Part shown: positions 46,032 through 55,600 of the stretch, piece after piece
Layout: the number at the start of each line of letters is the position of its first letter
Numbering within the stretch: position 1 is the first letter of the stretch
NCBI GenBank assembly: GCA_937121175.1
Contig: CAKZKD010000005.1
Span: 310,001-374,000, forward strand
Length of the DNA stretch: 64,000 nt
Source: an uncultured Flavobacteriales bacterium
GTDB taxonomy: Bacteria > Bacteroidota > Bacteroidia > Flavobacteriales_G > Salibacteraceae
Direction of reading: 5' to 3'
Translations under genes and position numbers: made by a program
The notes under the pieces: generated by a model
Database searches by the model: none
The model's input: the letters and a program-made list of their open reading frames with translations, nothing else
Told to the model about the DNA's origin: nothing

Positions 46032-47015
46032 TTAATAAACTCGCATAATATAAGCCAACGTATAAAATTGCGGCCGATTTTCATGACCAGTAACAGATAA
46101 AGTTGGTGTTCCCCCTGTTAAGCCAGCTGTGGCTGTATGTGTATGTGACCCAGCACTTGCGCTTACCTTTGAACCATTCCAATCGTTACAATCTGGACTT
46201 GATATACTACTTCCGTTGTCCGATTTGTTACTTCCACAAGCAAGAAAATTATAAGCCTCGTAGCCGTGGGTGTGGGCACCGCCTGAGGCTATGGTCACGG
46301 GGTGGTTATGTTTTGGCATTTCTGCTAACGAAAGGTAAACCCTTGGAGTCCCGCCGGTCAAACCAGTAGTAGTATCCTTTGTGCTCAAATTTCCAGGTTG
46401 GTTATAATCATTATTGAATACTCGAACAGGACTATAACCGGCCACAAAACGTCCGCGTAAATCGGGTGTTTTGTATCCATTCACGGTTGTACCATTGCAC
46501 AATGCCCAACCCTGTGGCGCAACTGTTCCACTCCACATTATTATTCCACCTAATGGAGTAGAGCCATTCCCCACAAATTTTCCTGTTGTTTTTATGTCCC
46601 CGTTAACCTCAAGTTTAGCAGTTGGTGTTGCTGTTCCAATCCCTACCTTTCCGTGTTTAATATTTGCAGCCGTCATGGTAGTCATATGAGCGGTATCCGC
46701 ATTGTTATCGGTTCTATACTCAGTTTTCCAAGGGTTCATTGCGTACCATTTTGTATTGCCTGTTGCTCCCACACCGTAGCCTACAAAAAGCACATCCAAA
46801 TCGGTGTCATACACCATCATACCTTGAGAAAAACCTGCGCCAGTACTCATAGCCTCTCTTTGTACAGTTGAAAGTCTAGGTATCAATAAGCCTTTATTAG
46901 TGGCATTCATATCCATAACAGCATTGGCATCAGGAGCCGTGGTATTTACGCCTATTTGAGCATTTACATAGAATCCAGAAAGGAAAACAACAACCAGAGC
47001 AAAAAACGGTTTCAT
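46032..47015 (-). CDS. Secreted collar-domain protein 6 (kinase cassette 2)
   Basis: A 327-residue exported protein from ATG 47015. An upstream ATG at 47063 would put 16 residues before the signal peptide and is rejected. The signal peptide is about 1-19 (ending FYVNAQ). N-module: IGVNTTAPDANAVMDMNATN, LSTVQREAMSTGAGFSQG, YDTDLDVLFVGYGVG, HGKVGIGTATPTAKLEVNG. The collar-like domain has GGIIMWSGTVAPQGWALCNG and TPDLRGRFVAGYSPV. The tip has KHNHPVTIASGGAHTHGYEA, an extra Cys (FLACGS), the motif NGSSISSPDCNDW and SAGSHTHTATAGLTGG, ending HENRPQFYTLAYIMRVY. Only collar gene of cassette 2; 143 bases from its LytTR gene, the same gap as for copy 5. Confidence 0.8.
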   Translation of the reverse strand: MKPFFALVVVFLSGFYVNAQIGVNTTAPDANAVMDMNATNKGLLIPRLSTVQREAMSTGAGFSQGMMVYDTDLDVLFVGYGVGATGNTKWYAMNPWKTEYRTDNNADTAHMTTMTAANIKHGKVGIGTATPTAKLEVNGDIKTTGKFVGNGSTPLGGIIMWSGTVAPQGWALCNGTTVNGYKTPDLRGRFVAGYSPVRVFNNDYNQPGNLSTKDTTTGLTGGTPRVYLSLAEMPKHNHPVTIASGGAHTHGYEAYNFLACGSNKSDNGSSISSPDCNDWNGSKVSASAGSHTHTATAGLTGGTPTLSVTGHENRPQFYTLAYIMRVY

Positions 47016-47069
47016 AAAGGAATAATTTACCTTCAAAACTCGGGGTGTAAGCATTTCTTTCAAAATAAT

Positions 47070-47078
47070 TGGGACGAA
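47070..47078 (-). promoter_or_regulatory. TTCGTCCCA motif upstream of collar gene 6
   Basis: Same nine bases as at 43358-43366, on the minus strand, 54 bases before the collar 6 start. Preceding bases (TAAGGATTTGAGTA) include a TA that could make TATTTCG, a weak -7 box. Confidence 0.4.
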
Positions 47079-47158
47079 ATACTCAAATCCTTATCCAAAC
47101 TGAAACTTAATAACCTGAGTTCGGTAATTATCAACTCATTAGATGCAATAAACCAGTA

Positions 47159-47827
47159 TTATACCACCCCTCGATAATTTCGAGAAATTGGAATAACATA
47201 CTCTGCTATTTTTATTTGAGAAGCATTGCGTTGTTCGATAAAGTATGAATTGACTATTGTGAAACGATTAACTTGAATAAAAAAATCAGGTAATAACTGA
47301 GTAATATCTTTAAGCGTGCTTCTATGGTGAAAGGTACCTTCTTGGGTAACTATGTCTAGGTAGTTTTTATCCGTTTTGATAAATAAAATTTCGGATGGCG
47401 CAATTTCTTTTATGCCAAAAGACCCATTAACTCCAATTTTAGGGTGTTGGTTTAAGAATAAAATTTCTAAAGCAGCTTCTACATCCAAATCTTTAAAGGG
47501 CTTACCAATGTAGCTCTTTGGTTTCAATGCAGCAGCTTTTTTTAACGTGAACTTGTCTTGGTTTGCCGTTAAAAAAATAAACGGTTTCTTCTTTTCGTTC
47601 AGCAATTTCCCTATATCCAAACCAGAAAGTTTTTTCGATAAGAATACATCAACGAGCGCTGCATCAAAACTCCAATCCGTTTCTTGCAAAAACTCTTCAC
47701 CACTCTTGAACAAACCATGAACATTATACCCTAATGAGTGGACTAAGCCTTTTAGGTGACTTGCCACAAAAAACTCATCTTCAAGTATGACGACAGACAA
47801 TTTAGTTTTTGATTTCATGTGTTGCAT
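47159..47827 (-). CDS. LytTR response regulator, canonical receiver (kinase cassette 2)
   Basis: A 222-residue regulator very like the one at 43448. The receiver has all key residues: SVVILEDEFFV, AALVDVFLSK, FIFLTANQD and YIGKPFKDLD. The LytTR domain has KTDKNYLDIV, LPDFFIQVNRFTIVN and VIPISRNYRG. An ATG three codons in (47818) is an alternative start. It is 33 bases downstream of its kinase gene and 143 bases upstream of collar gene 6. The likely partner is the kinase at 47861; cross-talk with kinase 1 is possible because the two pairs are close paralogues. Confidence 0.92.
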   Translation of the reverse strand: MQHMKSKTKLSVVILEDEFFVASHLKGLVHSLGYNVHGLFKSGEEFLQETDWSFDAALVDVFLSKKLSGLDIGKLLNEKKKPFIFLTANQDKFTLKKAAALKPKSYIGKPFKDLDVEAALEILFLNQHPKIGVNGSFGIKEIAPSEILFIKTDKNYLDIVTQEGTFHHRSTLKDITQLLPDFFIQVNRFTIVNSYFIEQRNASQIKIAEYVIPISRNYRGVV

Positions 47828-47860
47828 TTGGTCAAATAAACTGCGGCTTAAATTTATAAG

Positions 47861-49489
47861 TTATGCAGAAAACTTAAAACTATAAGTGCCTGTTTTTTTG
47901 TTCATTATTGTTTCTGAAACTTGAATTCTATCTAGTAATTCCTTAATTAATTCGGTGCCAGTTCCTGTCATTTTCGAATTTTCAAAATTCGAACCATCTG
48001 AATAAAAAAACAAAAACTTGTTCTCCTTCTTAATTAACTTAATATTTATTTCAGAATTGCTCTTACTATGGGCTATGGTGTTACTTAATAATTCATTTAA
48101 AATTAGTCCGAAATACACTATTCTTTCGTTATTAATTTCTACGCTATCAAGAGTTAAATCTACCTTTTTCTCTAAAATTGAAAATCTCTTGTAGTGGTTT
48201 ACTATGGTTTCAATGTACACTTTCAAATCGACTTCTTCTCCATGAGAACTCATGGTTAATTGTTCGTGTAAAGAGCTAATAACGTGGATTTTGTTTGATA
48301 AATCATCAATTATTACATCTCCCTTTTTGCCTTGATTTATCTTTGCATATCGAACCAGAGAGAGTATCATCTGTAAATTATTTTTAATTCTATGGTTACT
48401 CTCGAGCATAAGCAAACGATAATTGTCATTTGCTTTTGATAGGCTTTTATTGGTGCGGTAAATTCGTCTTTTCAGTGTTCGTTCTCTAAAAAACAACAAA
48501 CCAATGGTCAAAGCAATCGTTCCAGACAGAATAAAATAAAATAGAAATCTATTTTTTTTTGCTGCCTCTTCTTTTAAGTACAACGCCTCCTCTTTTTCTT
48601 CAAGTTTGGAAATTAAAAAATCGGACTTCGACTTATTCAATAAATGCATTTCATTAAAGGCCTTATAATCCTTGAACGCCATTGTTTCTTGGCTACGAAG
48701 AAATAGCTGCTCTTTAGAAATTAACTTCCACTTTAAAAAAGAAATGGAATCCTCATTAACCAAAGCTATTGATTCGAATAATTCGGAAAGCGAGAGTTTT
48801 ATTGAATACCAATTTCTGGACTTAACTATATTCCACAGATATCGAGATAATGAATCTGATTTTGAATAGATTTTTTCGTTATTAAAACTGCGCGAAACAT
48901 GAACCAGCGTACCAACATAGTTCTCGGTATCTCCTTGCGCAATAAATACATCCGCGGCATTCATCAATAGACTACGACCAGTATCGTGCATGGAAGATTC
49001 AACATAAACCAACCCTTGCTCTCTCAATAATGTTGGTAAATGCTCTCTAACATCGTTTTCTACGCATACTTTTATTGCAGAATCAAGGTAAAACTTTACA
49101 GAATCAAGATATCCAAGACCAATTGGCAAATCCGACCTTTCGTGATGTATAGCTGCAATTCGACCAAGTTGTCTGGTTTGCAAATCTGGGTAATGTTCTA
49201 ACCCTTCTAAAGCATAAAGTATGTCTAATCCTTTCGAGAATGCAGTTACAGAGCGGAAATGCTCTGCAAGCGAAATCTTAGTGTTCAATAGTTCCCAATT
49301 CCAATTTTCAGCATTGGCTATGGTTATAGCTTTTCTATAGCTTTCCTCGACTTCTTCATATTTTTTCTCATTCCGAAAGTTTTTAGCATCGGTTACGGCC
49401 TCATCAAAGTACACTCGTTGCTGAGTGCTATCTTGTGCTCGAGATAGGTTTGTTATCAGCACATAAACCAAAACAAGAATAAGTCTCAT
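47861..49489 (-). CDS. Sensor histidine kinase, TPR-like sensor plus HisKA_2 (kinase cassette 2)
   Basis: A 542-residue paralogue of the kinase at 44136 with the same layout. Signal peptide about 1-18 (ending SRAQ). Exported TPR-like helices about 25-300. Membrane helix about 312-330 (FLFYFILSGTIALTIGLLFF). HisKA_2 phosphoacceptor ESNHRIKNNLQMILSLVRY (His near 364), then SSHGEEVDLKVYIETIVNHY, the N box LILNELLSNTIAHS and the G box GTGTELIKEL. The TPR part is much more diverged between the two kinases than the kinase core, consistent with different input signals. It starts 47 bases after kbl on the same strand; GAACGTTC (49494-49501), a perfect palindrome, is just upstream. Confidence 0.9.
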   Translation of the reverse strand: MRLILVLVYVLITNLSRAQDSTQQRVYFDEAVTDAKNFRNEKKYEEVEESYRKAITIANAENWNWELLNTKISLAEHFRSVTAFSKGLDILYALEGLEHYPDLQTRQLGRIAAIHHERSDLPIGLGYLDSVKFYLDSAIKVCVENDVREHLPTLLREQGLVYVESSMHDTGRSLLMNAADVFIAQGDTENYVGTLVHVSRSFNNEKIYSKSDSLSRYLWNIVKSRNWYSIKLSLSELFESIALVNEDSISFLKWKLISKEQLFLRSQETMAFKDYKAFNEMHLLNKSKSDFLISKLEEKEEALYLKEEAAKKNRFLFYFILSGTIALTIGLLFFRERTLKRRIYRTNKSLSKANDNYRLLMLESNHRIKNNLQMILSLVRYAKINQGKKGDVIIDDLSNKIHVISSLHEQLTMSSHGEEVDLKVYIETIVNHYKRFSILEKKVDLTLDSVEINNERIVYFGLILNELLSNTIAHSKSNSEINIKLIKKENKFLFFYSDGSNFENSKMTGTGTELIKELLDRIQVSETIMNKKTGTYSFKFSA

Positions 49490-49536
49490 GCCGGAACGTT
49501 CGAATCAATCAAAATTTTAAAACCCTTTCAATAAAT

Positions 49537-50727
49537 CTACTTGAGAACCCCTAACTCTTTACCAACCTTAACAAATGCAGCTATAGCCTTATCTAAATGT
49601 TCTTGACTATGTGCCGCACTGAGCTGAACCCTAATTCTGGCTTGCCCCTTAGGAACTACAGGATAGAAGAACCCAATTACATATATACCTTCATTCAATA
49701 ATTTATTAGCAAAGGTTTGGGACAAGGCAGCGTCGCCTAACATTATTGGAACAATGGCACTATCGCCATCTTTGAACTCCAATCCAGAAGCTTTTATTCC
49801 CTCCTTAAAATAGTTAACATTCCACTCCAGCTTGTCTCTGAGTTCAGTTGACTCGTTCAATAAATCAAAAACAGCATTACTAGCCCCCACAATATTCGGA
49901 GCCAATGAATTGGAGAATAAATAAGGGCGGGAACGCTGACGCAGAATATCAATTATCTCTTTTCTACCTGTGGTGAAACCACCCATAGCACCACCCAAGG
50001 CTTTGCCTAATGTTCCGGTTATAATATCTACGCGTCCAATAACATTTTTAAGCTCAATTGTGCCCTTACCAGTTTTTCCAATAAAGCCGGTAGCGTGACA
50101 TTCGTCCACCATGACCAAGGCATCATATTTATCTGCTAAATCACAAATTTTGTTTAGCTGAGCAACGTACCCATCCATTGAAAAAACCCCATCGGTAACA
50201 ATAATTTTGAATCGTGCTCCTGATGCAGCCTTAAGTTGTTCTTCCAAATCTGCCATATCGTTATTCGCATAGCGATAACGGGCAGCCTTACACAATCGCA
50301 CGCCATCAATTATTGAAGCGTGGTTTAGTGCATCAGAGATAATGGCGTCCTCTTTAGACAGTAAAGGTTCGAATACCCCACCATTAGCATCGAAAGCTGC
50401 GGCATAAAGAATGGTATCTTCAGTACCTAAAAAGTCGGCAATTTTTTGCTCTAATTCTTTATGAATATCTTGAGTACCACAGATAAAACGAACAGATGAC
50501 ATTCCAAAACCGTGGGAATCCAGTGCTTTATGAGCTGCCTCTACCACTTTGGGGTGTGAAGACAAACCAAGGTAGTTATTTGCACAAAAATTAATCACCT
50601 CTTCACCAGTAGAAACCTTAATTACCGCGTCCTGTTCAGTTGTGATAATGCGTTCCTTTTTATAGAGTCCATCAGCTTCAATTTGATTCAATTCAGCCTG
50701 TAAATGTTCTTTGAGTTTTCCGTACAT
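49537..50727 (-). CDS. kbl: Glycine C-acetyltransferase (2-amino-3-ketobutyrate CoA ligase)
   Basis: PLP enzyme of the alpha-oxoamine synthase family that, with threonine dehydrogenase, breaks threonine down to glycine and acetyl-CoA. The protein has 396 residues from ATG 50727. Motifs: [56 protein letters not shown] and the PLP lysine in [14 protein letters not shown] (about residue 243). The frame is open 14 codons further upstream, but the family starts at MYGKLKEHL. No threonine dehydrogenase gene is adjacent. It does not look functionally related to the kinase cassettes downstream. Confidence 0.95.
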   Translation of the reverse strand: MYGKLKEHLQAELNQIEADGLYKKERIITTEQDAVIKVSTGEEVINFCANNYLGLSSHPKVVEAAHKALDSHGFGMSSVRFICGTQDIHKELEQKIADFLGTEDTILYAAAFDANGGVFEPLLSKEDAIISDALNHASIIDGVRLCKAARYRYANNDMADLEEQLKAASGARFKIIVTDGVFSMDGYVAQLNKICDLADKYDALVMVDECHATGFIGKTGKGTIELKNVIGRVDIITGTLGKALGGAMGGFTTGRKEIIDILRQRSRPYLFSNSLAPNIVGASNAVFDLLNESTELRDKLEWNVNYFKEGIKASGLEFKDGDSAIVPIMLGDAALSQTFANKLLNEGIYVIGFFYPVVPKGQARIRVQLSAAHSQEHLDKAIAAFVKVGKELGVLK

Positions 50728-50848
50728 GTCTGCGATTTTAGTGTCAACAAATATATTCAGGGAACTCAATAAATCCCGTCAACCAACACAAAATCCAAAA
50801 TCATCTAGGTATTTGCGACCTTTCGTTTTAAGGATTAAAAAGTTGCAT

Positions 50849-50856
50849 TTCGTCCC
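50849..50856 (+). promoter_or_regulatory. TTCGTCCC motif upstream of the surface operon
   Basis: TTCGTCCC in CATTTCGTCCCTAAAA lies 43 bases before the outer-membrane protein start at 50900, in the 172-base divergent gap with kbl. It has the same orientation relative to its gene as the copies before collar genes 5 and 6. Best read as part of a core promoter. Confidence 0.35.
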
Positions 50857-50899
50857 TAAAAAAACGACCCAATTTGAGTTTCGCGTTTATTTGTTAATA

Positions 50900-52606
50900 A
50901 TGCTAAACTTAAACTTCTTACGCTTTGGAATCTTTGGCTCTCTTCTATTGGGTTTATCTCAGGTTGGAGTGCAGGCACAAGACCTTTCTAACGCAGGAGA
51001 AAAGCCAATTTGGAAAGAAACAAAAATCAGTGGTGGAATTGGAGGGAGCTTAGTAGGCTATGACACAAGAGGACAAGTAGCTCAACGACCACCATTTTAT
51101 TGGATTCTTAATGCCAATTTGAATATTGATGTGTACGGAATGTCAATTCCGTTTAGCGCAACTATTACGTCACAAAATCAAGATTTTGCTCAGCCATTCA
51201 ATCAATTTGGTTTGAGTCCAAAGTATAAATGGGTTACTGCTCACCTTGGTTTTCGTAGCATGCAATTTAGCCAATACTCATTGGCTGGACTTACGTTCTT
51301 GGGTGCTGGGGTAGAACTAGAGATTCCAGAAACTAAGCTAACGGTAAAAGCAATGGGAGGTCGTCTTATTAAGGCGATTCCACTAGCACCAGGCATTGAA
51401 GTAGCTTCAGAAGCACCTGCGTTTGAACGTTGGGGGTACGGCGCTAACGTAGGCTACAAATACAAAACTGGTCAAATAGGATTTACGGTTTTCAAAGGAG
51501 AAGACATGCATAATTCAATAAACACAGATTCACTATTGCTGCTAAAGCCAGCAGAAAATGTGGTAACGGCCCTAACGTTTCAACAAAAAATAGGAGACCA
51601 CTGGAGTTTTAATGGTGAGTATGCATTAAGCGCATTTACTAAAGACCGAAGACTTGAAACTGTGGAGAGCAATGAGTTCGGTTATCAAAATAACTTTAAT
51701 TGGTTTGTTCAATCCAATTCTTCAACCGTTGTAAACTCTGCCTTTACTGGAAACATAGCATACACTATCAAAGCAAACACATTTGGCATTACCTACAGAA
51801 GGGTTGGCCCTGAATACCAAAGTATGGGCGCTACTTTCCTTAATAACGATGTTGAAGAAATTACAGGAAATGTGGGAACTTCTATTCTAAAACGAAAAGT
51901 GAATTTAGCCGGTAGTCTTGGATTCCAGAGAAACAACCTAGCAGAAAACCTTTATACCGATGACAGAAGAGTTATTGGTTCTGCAAATGTGACTTGGCTT
52001 GTGAGTAAAAAAGTAGTGCTTTCTGGTGTGTACTCGAATTATCGCGCTACAAGTGACCCAAGCGCAGTTAATGTGTTAGACACTATTCGATTTGTTCAAG
52101 TCACTGCCAACTATGGACTAGTAGCAACCTACTCAACCGCAAACGAAAAAATAGGACACAATGTTGTTCTTTCGAATAACTACCAACAAGCAAACAGTGT
52201 TCAAGAAGGTGATTTGCAGACTGTTGAAAACGGAAGTGAATTTTATAATACGAACCTCAGCTACACATTGGGTTTACTCAAAACAGGTATTAACATTACA
52301 GGCGCTGCGAACTACAATCAATTTATAAGCCCCGGTGCGGTAAATGAAGCTATTGGACCTACTTTGGCCATAAGCAAACCATTTTTCAATAAGGCATTAA
52401 ATACAATGGTAGCTTACAGTTTATTCAACAACTACTTGGATAAGGTGTTCCTAGATACAAGCTCAAACATTATGGCTAGCCTTGGTTTAAATGTAAAAAA
52501 ACACCACCAAGTAAAATTAGACGGTCGATTTATGGCTCGCTCGGGCAGCCAATCCAACCCAATTGAAGAAATTCAGGCGGGTCTATCTTATAACTACACA
52601 TTCTAG
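50900..52606 (+). CDS. Putative outer membrane beta-barrel protein, surface operon gene 1
   Basis: A 568-residue exported protein from ATG 50900. The frame is open to 50711, but that extension crosses the kbl start and would bury the signal peptide (about 1-27, FGIFGSLLLGLSQVGVQAQ). The mature part is a succession of amphipathic strands with many aromatic residues (FYWILNANLNIDVYGMSIPF, WGYGANVGYKYKTGQIGFTV, FGITYRRVGPEY) and ends in LSYNYTF, with a C-terminal Phe typical of barrels. I do not recognise a named family. It overlaps the giant gene by one base (TAGTG). Likely role: an outer-membrane anchor or export channel for the large protein that follows. Confidence 0.75.
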   Translation: MLNLNFLRFGIFGSLLLGLSQVGVQAQDLSNAGEKPIWKETKISGGIGGSLVGYDTRGQVAQRPPFYWILNANLNIDVYGMSIPFSATITSQNQDFAQPFNQFGLSPKYKWVTAHLGFRSMQFSQYSLAGLTFLGAGVELEIPETKLTVKAMGGRLIKAIPLAPGIEVASEAPAFERWGYGANVGYKYKTGQIGFTVFKGEDMHNSINTDSLLLLKPAENVVTALTFQQKIGDHWSFNGEYALSAFTKDRRLETVESNEFGYQNNFNWFVQSNSSTVVNSAFTGNIAYTIKANTFGITYRRVGPEYQSMGATFLNNDVEEITGNVGTSILKRKVNLAGSLGFQRNNLAENLYTDDRRVIGSANVTWLVSKKVVLSGVYSNYRATSDPSAVNVLDTIRFVQVTANYGLVATYSTANEKIGHNVVLSNNYQQANSVQEGDLQTVENGSEFYNTNLSYTLGLLKTGINITGAANYNQFISPGAVNEAIGPTLAISKPFFNKALNTMVAYSLFNNYLDKVFLDTSSNIMASLGLNVKKHHQVKLDGRFMARSGSQSNPIEEIQAGLSYNYTF

Positions 52607-55600
52607 TGAAAAGAATTCTTCACATATCGTTAATTCTGTTTGTTGCATTTATTGTTACTAAGCAATCTAATGCTCAGGTGAGAGCATTGCCAGTTACAGC
52701 AAATACCACCCTAACCCCGCCTTACACTGCGTACTTGACAGATTATACCAATATAGCCTCCAATAAACTAATGGTGAATGCTATTTTCAATGACTTTAGC
52801 GAGCCTTCGGTAGATGTTTATCTAAGCATTAAAATATCGAGTAATCTGGTGAGCTTGGAAACCAAACCTAATTTCAAACCATTAACCAGAACGACCCTCA
52901 CGCCTGGCGCAGCCAAACTTTTTAAAGGTTCCGATTTAGCACCTTACTTCAATTATTCCAATCTTAATCTTACCGGAATTACGCTTTCTGAATTAAACAG
53001 AACTGGAAGGCTACCTGATGGGAATTATCAGTTCTGTATTACTGTCAAGGAATACAACTCAGGAAGAGCAATTTCTAGAGTTTCTTGCACAATGGCATTC
53101 ATTTCACAGCAAGACCCTCCCCTACTCACCTTACCTACTCAAGGTGGAACCGTAACACCCCAAACACCTCAAAACTTAATCTTTCAATGGCAGCTAAAAA
53201 ACCCACCACCGGGCGGGTTTACCAATGTTGAGTATTATCTGAAATTGTACGAAATCACCGATAATTCAATCGACCCATTAACCTCTATATCTGCCAGCAA
53301 AGTGCTCAAAATTTTTGAAACCACTTCAACTACTCCTATTCTTACCACCAACTTTAACTACGGTGTAGTACAGCCCGTTCTGGACGAAGGAAAACGCTAC
53401 GCTTGGACCATTCAAATTAAAGAGAAAAACAATCGTCAAAGTTTTAAAAATAATGGTGTTTCACAGATTGGCTGGTTCCAATACGGGGTTCCAAGTGGTG
53501 GCTTAGTAGCCCTTTTGGCTCCAGATGATGGCCATGCTTTTGGCGAACGCGAAAACCGTAACTTTAAATGGAAAGCACCTGATAATGTGCTTCCCGGAAA
53601 TCAGTTTAAATACGAACTAAAAATTGTGGAAACCAACGGAAAGTCAGCTAAGGACGCCATTGCCCAAAACCCTTCTTGGTATTCTTTCACCAGTCAAGAC
53701 CAATCTTCGTTACAAGACTTCACGCACACAACAACAAAAGCATTTGCAAAAAAAGATGAATACGCTTGGCAAGTAAAGGCTATTCTCGGAACTCGTGAAG
53801 TTGCGGCAAGTCCAATCCGAAAAATTTCTGGCCCGCCGCTTATCAAATCTTTTTACGCTGGTAACGAAATTGTGACCGTAAAATCAACAGCCAATAAGGA
53901 CTTAAAGAACCTTGAAGGTATTGGAGAAATAAAAGTAAACACTAAGGGCGATACCAAACGCATCACATTTAAGGGGTTGAACATCGGAGTTTCTGGTGGT
54001 CAATATGTATTAAAATCTGGTACTATTTTATCGGCTATTGCGCTTGACCCCATAACACTGACTCCATTCAATACTATTAATGACGATGCTACTTTTTACC
54101 CAGATAGTGTTAAAATCGACAAGAATGATTTTAAATTACTTGGAACTGTAAAAATGGCATTACCTCATGCCGCTAAAGGCGGGCAGGTAAAATACATTGT
54201 ATCAGAACCTTCATGGTTAAACTACGAAGGCTTTACCTTACTTGGTAATGCCCTGCTAAACAATCAAAATGTCTATGACCTACTCGACCCAGGGAACTGT
54301 AAGTTAACGCTAAGAACCACCTCCGACTTCTTAATCAGTGGTGCTAACAAATACAAAATGCGATTTGATGCCGATATAGAAGTAAACCCAATCGTTCATA
54401 CAAAAGACAATAGCAGACTATCCTTCTTCCTAAAACAAATTGAACAGCTGTACTATTTCGAAATTGTAAAAGCAGATGAGTTCAACACCCAAAACACCAT
54501 TCCATTAGTCCAAAAAGCCAATATTTATGCTCGACCTATAAAAGTAGTTGTGGACTTAGACGAAACTCAATCACCTGGTCAGCATTCCTCTGATAAGTTG
54601 TGGAAAGGGATTTATTACCAAGAGTTTGAGCTTCAAATGGAGACCTCAATTGACGATTCTAAACAACAAATTTTGGCCAGTGAAATAAAGCAGGTATATA
54701 ACCTCAACAGCGATAATAACACCAAATTAGACATTGACGCTAAAGGGCTCCAGAGCGTATTAACTAGAGACTTCCAAACTTCCGAAAAGTCAACCTTTAA
54801 TATGTTCCCAGCAACCCTAACAAATTTCGAATACACAACAATAGACAACTCATTAACTGGAAGCGTAACGGGAAAAGTAATCATTCCATTTATAAGTGAA
54901 AGCACTCAGCACCTATACACCATACCAATAAACGACCAAGGGTTTAATCTAGGCTCGTTCGACAATACGCTTAATGGTACCGTTATCAACTTTAACCCGT
55001 CTGGTGGCGAGCAAAAAATGGTAGTAACCCTCAAAAGAGCGGTCTTTGCAGACAACGAAAGACTGGATTGTACTGTTGATTTGAACTCGCCAATTCTAAA
55101 ACACACGTTTAACGCGCTAAACGATTTTAGAATCTATGGAGACCTATTTATCGGTTTTGGAAAACGAAACGGTTCTCATAAATTGTCTAACCAAGTAAAA
55201 CTGAAGTACGAAGGCTTTAACATCAATGTTTATGAGCTTGGGGCAAGTTTGGTTGACGGGAAGTATGCATTGAGTATCAGAACTACGGCACCAATGGGTA
55301 ATGATGTTGCTGGAAAACAAGGCCCTCCTATTTTAGACTTTAGTTCGGTTGCTCCTATTGCTAACAAACCTGCAGATGTTAATTTAAGTGACCCAAAATA
55401 CGCGGCTAACAAACCAGAAGTACCTGTTACGATTGCTACTGACCAAGACGCCAAATCTTTTGCTTTTGAAAAAGTAGAAGTGGACCTTAACTCAACCATT
55501 ATAGAAATGAAAGGCTCACTTGAACTTAGAAAAGGAGACCCTTATTGGGGCACCGTTTTCAAAGGAGACATTAAAGGCGCACTAAAAGTACCTTCCAGAA

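Noticed and set aside
33140-47063. Prophage, tailocin or contractile injection system, suggested by phage-tail-collar-like domains
   Set aside because: All collar proteins have signal peptides, and there is no sheath, tube, baseplate, terminase, portal, lysis or integrase gene nearby. The neighbours are signal-transduction genes.
50711-50899. Upstream extension of the outer-membrane protein gene to 50711
   Set aside because: It overlaps the start of kbl on the other strand and puts 63 residues before a clear signal peptide starting at ATG 50900.
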